Assembly: GCA_946886925.1 (NCBI GenBank)
Contig: CAMPJQ010000131.1
Coordinates: 1 to 7,305 of the forward strand
Direction: 5' to 3'
Source of the DNA: an uncultured Terrimonas sp.
Lineage (GTDB): Bacteria > Bacteroidota > Bacteroidia > Chitinophagales > Chitinophagaceae
Length of the DNA: 7,305 nucleotides
Position numbers and translations under genes: made by a program
Shown here: positions 5,478-7,305 of the stretch, one piece after another
Numbering within the stretch: the stretch's first letter is position 1
Layout: each line of letters starts with the position of its first letter
Notes under the pieces: model-generated
Told to the model about the DNA's origin: nothing
Database searches by the model: none
The model's input: only the letters and a program-made list of their open reading frames with translations

Positions 5478-5726
5478 ATGGATACACGAATAACACTTAA
5501 TGACAAACAATCCTTTTTTCAGCTGCTAAAGCAATTGCATGCGGATCAGGCCAAAGTATCATTGTTGTACGACAATAATGGATTAACCCGTTACGAAGGC
5601 ATGATTGGTTCCATTCTAACCGGCTCATTGCAGCCCTCTTTGCTGATGCAGGACGGATCGGAAATTACTATCTCATCTGTAATTGCGGTAAATGGAATTT
5701 TTGCTCCTGATTATTCGGAATGCTGA
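5478..5726 (+). CDS. Small conserved-looking protein of unknown function (82 aa)
   Basis: I do not recognise a named family. The protein has an N-terminal strand and helix (ITLNDKQSFFQLLKQLHADQ, residues 5-24), then alternating hydrophobic segments that read as beta strands: KVSLLYD (26-32), TRYEGMIGSIL (37-47), SLLMQDGSEITISSVIAVNGIF (54-75 in part), and a short tail DYSEC with a Cys at the penultimate position. There is no signal peptide or membrane segment, so it should be cytoplasmic. The pattern of strands and turns suggests a small SH3/Sm-like beta barrel (inference from pattern only; a nucleic-acid role would be speculation). It follows the ferredoxin gene by 62 bases on the same strand and could be cotranscribed. 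Coding is supported by normal amino-acid composition and a clean ATG; the start has no Shine-Dalgarno, like its neighbours. Confidence 0.75.
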   Translation: MDTRITLNDKQSFFQLLKQLHADQAKVSLLYDNNGLTRYEGMIGSILTGSLQPSLLMQDGSEITISSVIAVNGIFAPDYSEC

Positions 5727-5733
5727 ATAATTA
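5708..5733 (+). other. AT-rich stem-loop across the stop codon of the 82-aa gene
   Basis: TGATTATTCGG (5708-5718) pairs with CTGAATAATTA (5723-5733), 11 positions including two G-U pairs, around the loop AATG. The TGA stop at 5724-5726 lies in its 3' arm. No T-tract follows on either strand, so it is not a classical terminator, though it could protect the 3' end of this transcript or of the convergent one. Confidence 0.35.
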
Positions 5734-5749
5734 AACAAATATAAAAGAG

Positions 5750-5791
5750 ATGAAGGCCCTGTATGTGGTGAAGTATACCAGCGATTTATGA
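5750..5791 (+). other. 13-codon mini-ORF in the convergent spacer (possible gene remnant)
   Basis: ATG opens a 13-residue frame, MKALYVVKYTSDL, ending in TGA 14 bases before the stop of the convergent phosphatase gene. The peptide resembles the first strand of oxidoreductases of the MDR/quinone-reductase superfamily, which often start MKA followed by hydrophobic residues and KY. It may be the start of a decayed gene, a tiny expressed peptide or chance. A frame this short is weak evidence. Confidence 0.2.
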
Positions 5792-5805
5792 AGCGTGCAT
5801 TTTCC

Positions 5806-7305
5806 TTACTCAACGATAAATTTCTTTGTAATGATCTGCTTTTCATTTTGAAGGCGAATAAAATATACACCGCTTTGCACACCCGGTAAAAAGGATTGTG
5901 CTGTTTCAGTAAGCGATATTTTTTTATTCATCACCATTTTGCCTGCTGCATTTACTATAGTAAGTTCAGCTCTTACCGGCCTGTCAGCAGAAGCTTTTAT
6001 TTGTATTTGACCAGGCTTACCAGGGTTAGGTATAACCTGTATATCAAAATTAATATCTTCCGCCCTGTCTGCAAATACAACGGGTGAATATGTATACTTT
6101 CCGCCTGTGTCTACCTGTTTTATCCGGTAATAATATTTTTTAATGTTGGCCGATATTTGTTTATCCGTATAATCATACAAATGCGTATCACTATTTCCAG
6201 ATGCTTTTACTGTGGCGATAAATACAAAATCTCTTCCATTTTCGGACCGTTCAATATTAAATGCCTCTACATTTACTTCATACATTGTTTCCCATTGTAA
6301 TTTGTTCCATCCTTCTGCTTTATCATACCATGCCTTTACGCTCTTCCATATTAAAGGTAAAACTCTTGAAGCGATGACAGTGAATGTATCCGCAATACAA
6401 TCATTTCCATCTTTAACAATATACGTTTCCGTCCCTTCAACTACGGGTGTAACTGTTATAGAAGCTGTAGTTTGATCATCCGGCCACAAATAAGAACCAA
6501 TATATGAGGCCTGTAAAGTAACAGGCGTTCCCACCTCAGTATTATAAGTGGTATTCCGGTTTACATTTTTCATCATAGTAAACTTGTCCTTTATTAATCC
6601 GCCTCCGGTTATCCATTTGGCATCAAGTCTGTTCCCCTCCACTTCCAGCATCATAGCTCCGGCTTCATCTTTGTTTGAATAGTACATGGCGCGATGCGGG
6701 TACCCGGCTATTGTACCTGCATTAGCCCTTTGGCCGGCGGAACCTGTTACAACATACAATGTGCCGGTATCGCCTGTTGCTTCTTTTTTATAATAGGGAC
6801 AGGAATTTGTTGTGGCATCGTACTTTCCACTTGAAGTACTTACTGCATGCAGCGATTCATCAAAATCGGATGATGTGCCATAATATCCATTCAATAATTT
6901 GGTGCGCTCGTAGACATGACTGTGACCGCATAAGATAAGATCTACCCCATGATCTTCGAGTATCTTTATAAAATTCGTCCTGATCTGTATGAGATCATTG
7001 TCCTTAACGGGATCATCCGAATCGTGCGAGCCTTTTGTAAAAGGCGGATGATGCCAGTAAGCAATTACCCATTCTTTATTGGTATTCGCCTCCAGGTCCT
7101 GTACCAGCCAGGAAGCCTGTTCATTGGGGAGCTCGTACATTTTCTTCTGGTTTCCAATGGGTCCAAATAATCCATCAGAACTCAGGGAAATAAAATGAAT
7201 ATTACCTATATCAAATGAATAATAAGATTCGCTGCCCGAAGGATAACCACCCGCCTCACCGGCTGCAGGCATTGTAAATATAGAATAATAAGCATTATTG
7301 TGTGT
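5806..7305 (-). CDS. Secreted metallophosphoesterase with T9SS C-terminal sorting domain, 5' end truncated by window
   Basis: Likely a purple-acid-phosphatase-like hydrolase releasing phosphate from phosphomonoesters at the cell surface or outside the cell. The frame is open to the window edge: 499 codons are visible and the start is missing. The Met encoded at 7270-7272 is internal, because family-like sequence (NAYYSIFT) precedes it. Counting from the window edge: catalytic-domain end (1 to about 235) with AYYSIF, YYSFDIGNIHFISL, the metal-binding WHHPPF (84-89) and GHSHVYER (127-134); an Ig-like module (about 250-312, YLWPDDQTTASITVTP, then DCIADTFTV); an FnIII-like module (about 317-412, with LQWET, FNIERSENG and YYYRIKQVD); and a type A T9SS sorting domain (about 422-499, VIPNP, SGVYFIRL, ending KKFIVE). 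The N-terminal metal ligands and signal peptide lie outside the window. Export through the outer membrane by T9SS, with removal of the C-terminal domain, is expected from family knowledge. It converges on the 82-aa gene with a 79-base gap. Confidence 0.92.
   Translation of the reverse strand, partial: THNNAYYSIFTMPAAGEAGGYPSGSESYYSFDIGNIHFISLSSDGLFGPIGNQKKMYELPNEQASWLVQDLEANTNKEWVIAYWHHPPFTKGSHDSDDPVKDNDLIQIRTNFIKILEDHGVDLILCGHSHVYERTKLLNGYYGTSSDFDESLHAVSTSSGKYDATTNSCPYYKKEATGDTGTLYVVTGSAGQRANAGTIAGYPHRAMYYSNKDEAGAMMLEVEGNRLDAKWITGGGLIKDKFTMMKNVNRNTTYNTEVGTPVTLQASYIGSYLWPDDQTTASITVTPVVEGTETYIVKDGNDCIADTFTVIASRVLPLIWKSVKAWYDKAEGWNKLQWETMYEVNVEAFNIERSENGRDFVFIATVKASGNSDTHLYDYTDKQISANIKKYYYRIKQVDTGGKYTYSPVVFADRAEDINFDIQVIPNPGKPGQIQIKASADRPVRAELTIVNAAGKMVMNKKISLTETAQSFLPGVQSGVYFIRLQNEKQIITKKFIVE

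Noticed and set aside
7270..7272. Met as the start of the phosphatase
   Set aside because: The frame stays open to the window edge, and the 11 preceding codons (ending NAYYSIFT) look like part of the catalytic domain; a secreted T9SS protein would also need a signal peptide upstream.
1..7305. CRISPR array, tRNA or rRNA gene, insertion sequence, phage or defence genes
   Set aside because: No regularly spaced repeats, no tRNA-like cloverleaf, no transposase or integrase frames and no terminal inverted repeats were seen; the window is mostly ordinary chromosomal genes.

Overview
The window looks like chromosomal DNA from a member of the Bacteroidota, most likely a Chitinophaga/Niastella-type organism (class Chitinophagia). 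Four things point that way: an exbB-exbD-exbD-tonB cluster in the order common in this phylum; a TonB whose N-terminus carries the FEGRNKSYGAYELR signature typical of Bacteroidota TonB proteins; a secreted enzyme ending in a type IX secretion (Por/T9SS) sorting domain; and start regions that lack Shine-Dalgarno sequences, one with a TAnnTTTG -7 promoter box. Placement below the phylum is a guess from protein style, not a search result.

Layout. (1) 1-2895, plus strand: a TonB energy-transduction operon. It holds the 3' part of exbB (5' end outside the window), two different exbD genes, tonB, and a strong intrinsic terminator. The proteins would form an inner-membrane proton-driven motor (ExbB/ExbD) that powers outer-membrane TonB-dependent transporters through TonB. 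(2) 2975-3499, plus strand: a third exbD, clearly a paralogue of the second, lying after the terminator. (3) 3520-4902, plus strand: mnmE, a complete tRNA-modification GTPase with all G motifs and the C-terminal FCIGK. It is preceded by a perfect -7 promoter box placed so close to the ATG that the mRNA may be leaderless. (4) 4903-5076: a 174-base spacer with a 12-bp palindrome, a possible -7 box and a 7-bp hairpin, followed by a small [2Fe-2S] ferredoxin (5077-5415). (5) 5478-5726: an 82-residue protein of unknown function. (6) 5727-5805: a short spacer with a 13-codon mini-ORF. (7) 5806-7305, minus strand: the 3' part of a large secreted metallophosphoesterase (purple-acid-phosphatase-like) with Ig-like, FnIII-like and T9SS sorting domains. 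Its 5' end is outside the window.

How the parts relate. Genes 1-4 are one functional set (energised outer-membrane uptake), and the third ExbD probably belongs to the same motor family. mnmE is a housekeeping neighbour with its own likely promoter. The ferredoxin and the 82-residue protein follow on the same strand, but no shared pathway is evident. The phosphatase is convergent and independent. Most of the window is ordinary. The less ordinary points are the three-ExbD arrangement, the long periplasmic insertion in the first ExbD, the probable leaderless mnmE, and the structured ferredoxin leader.
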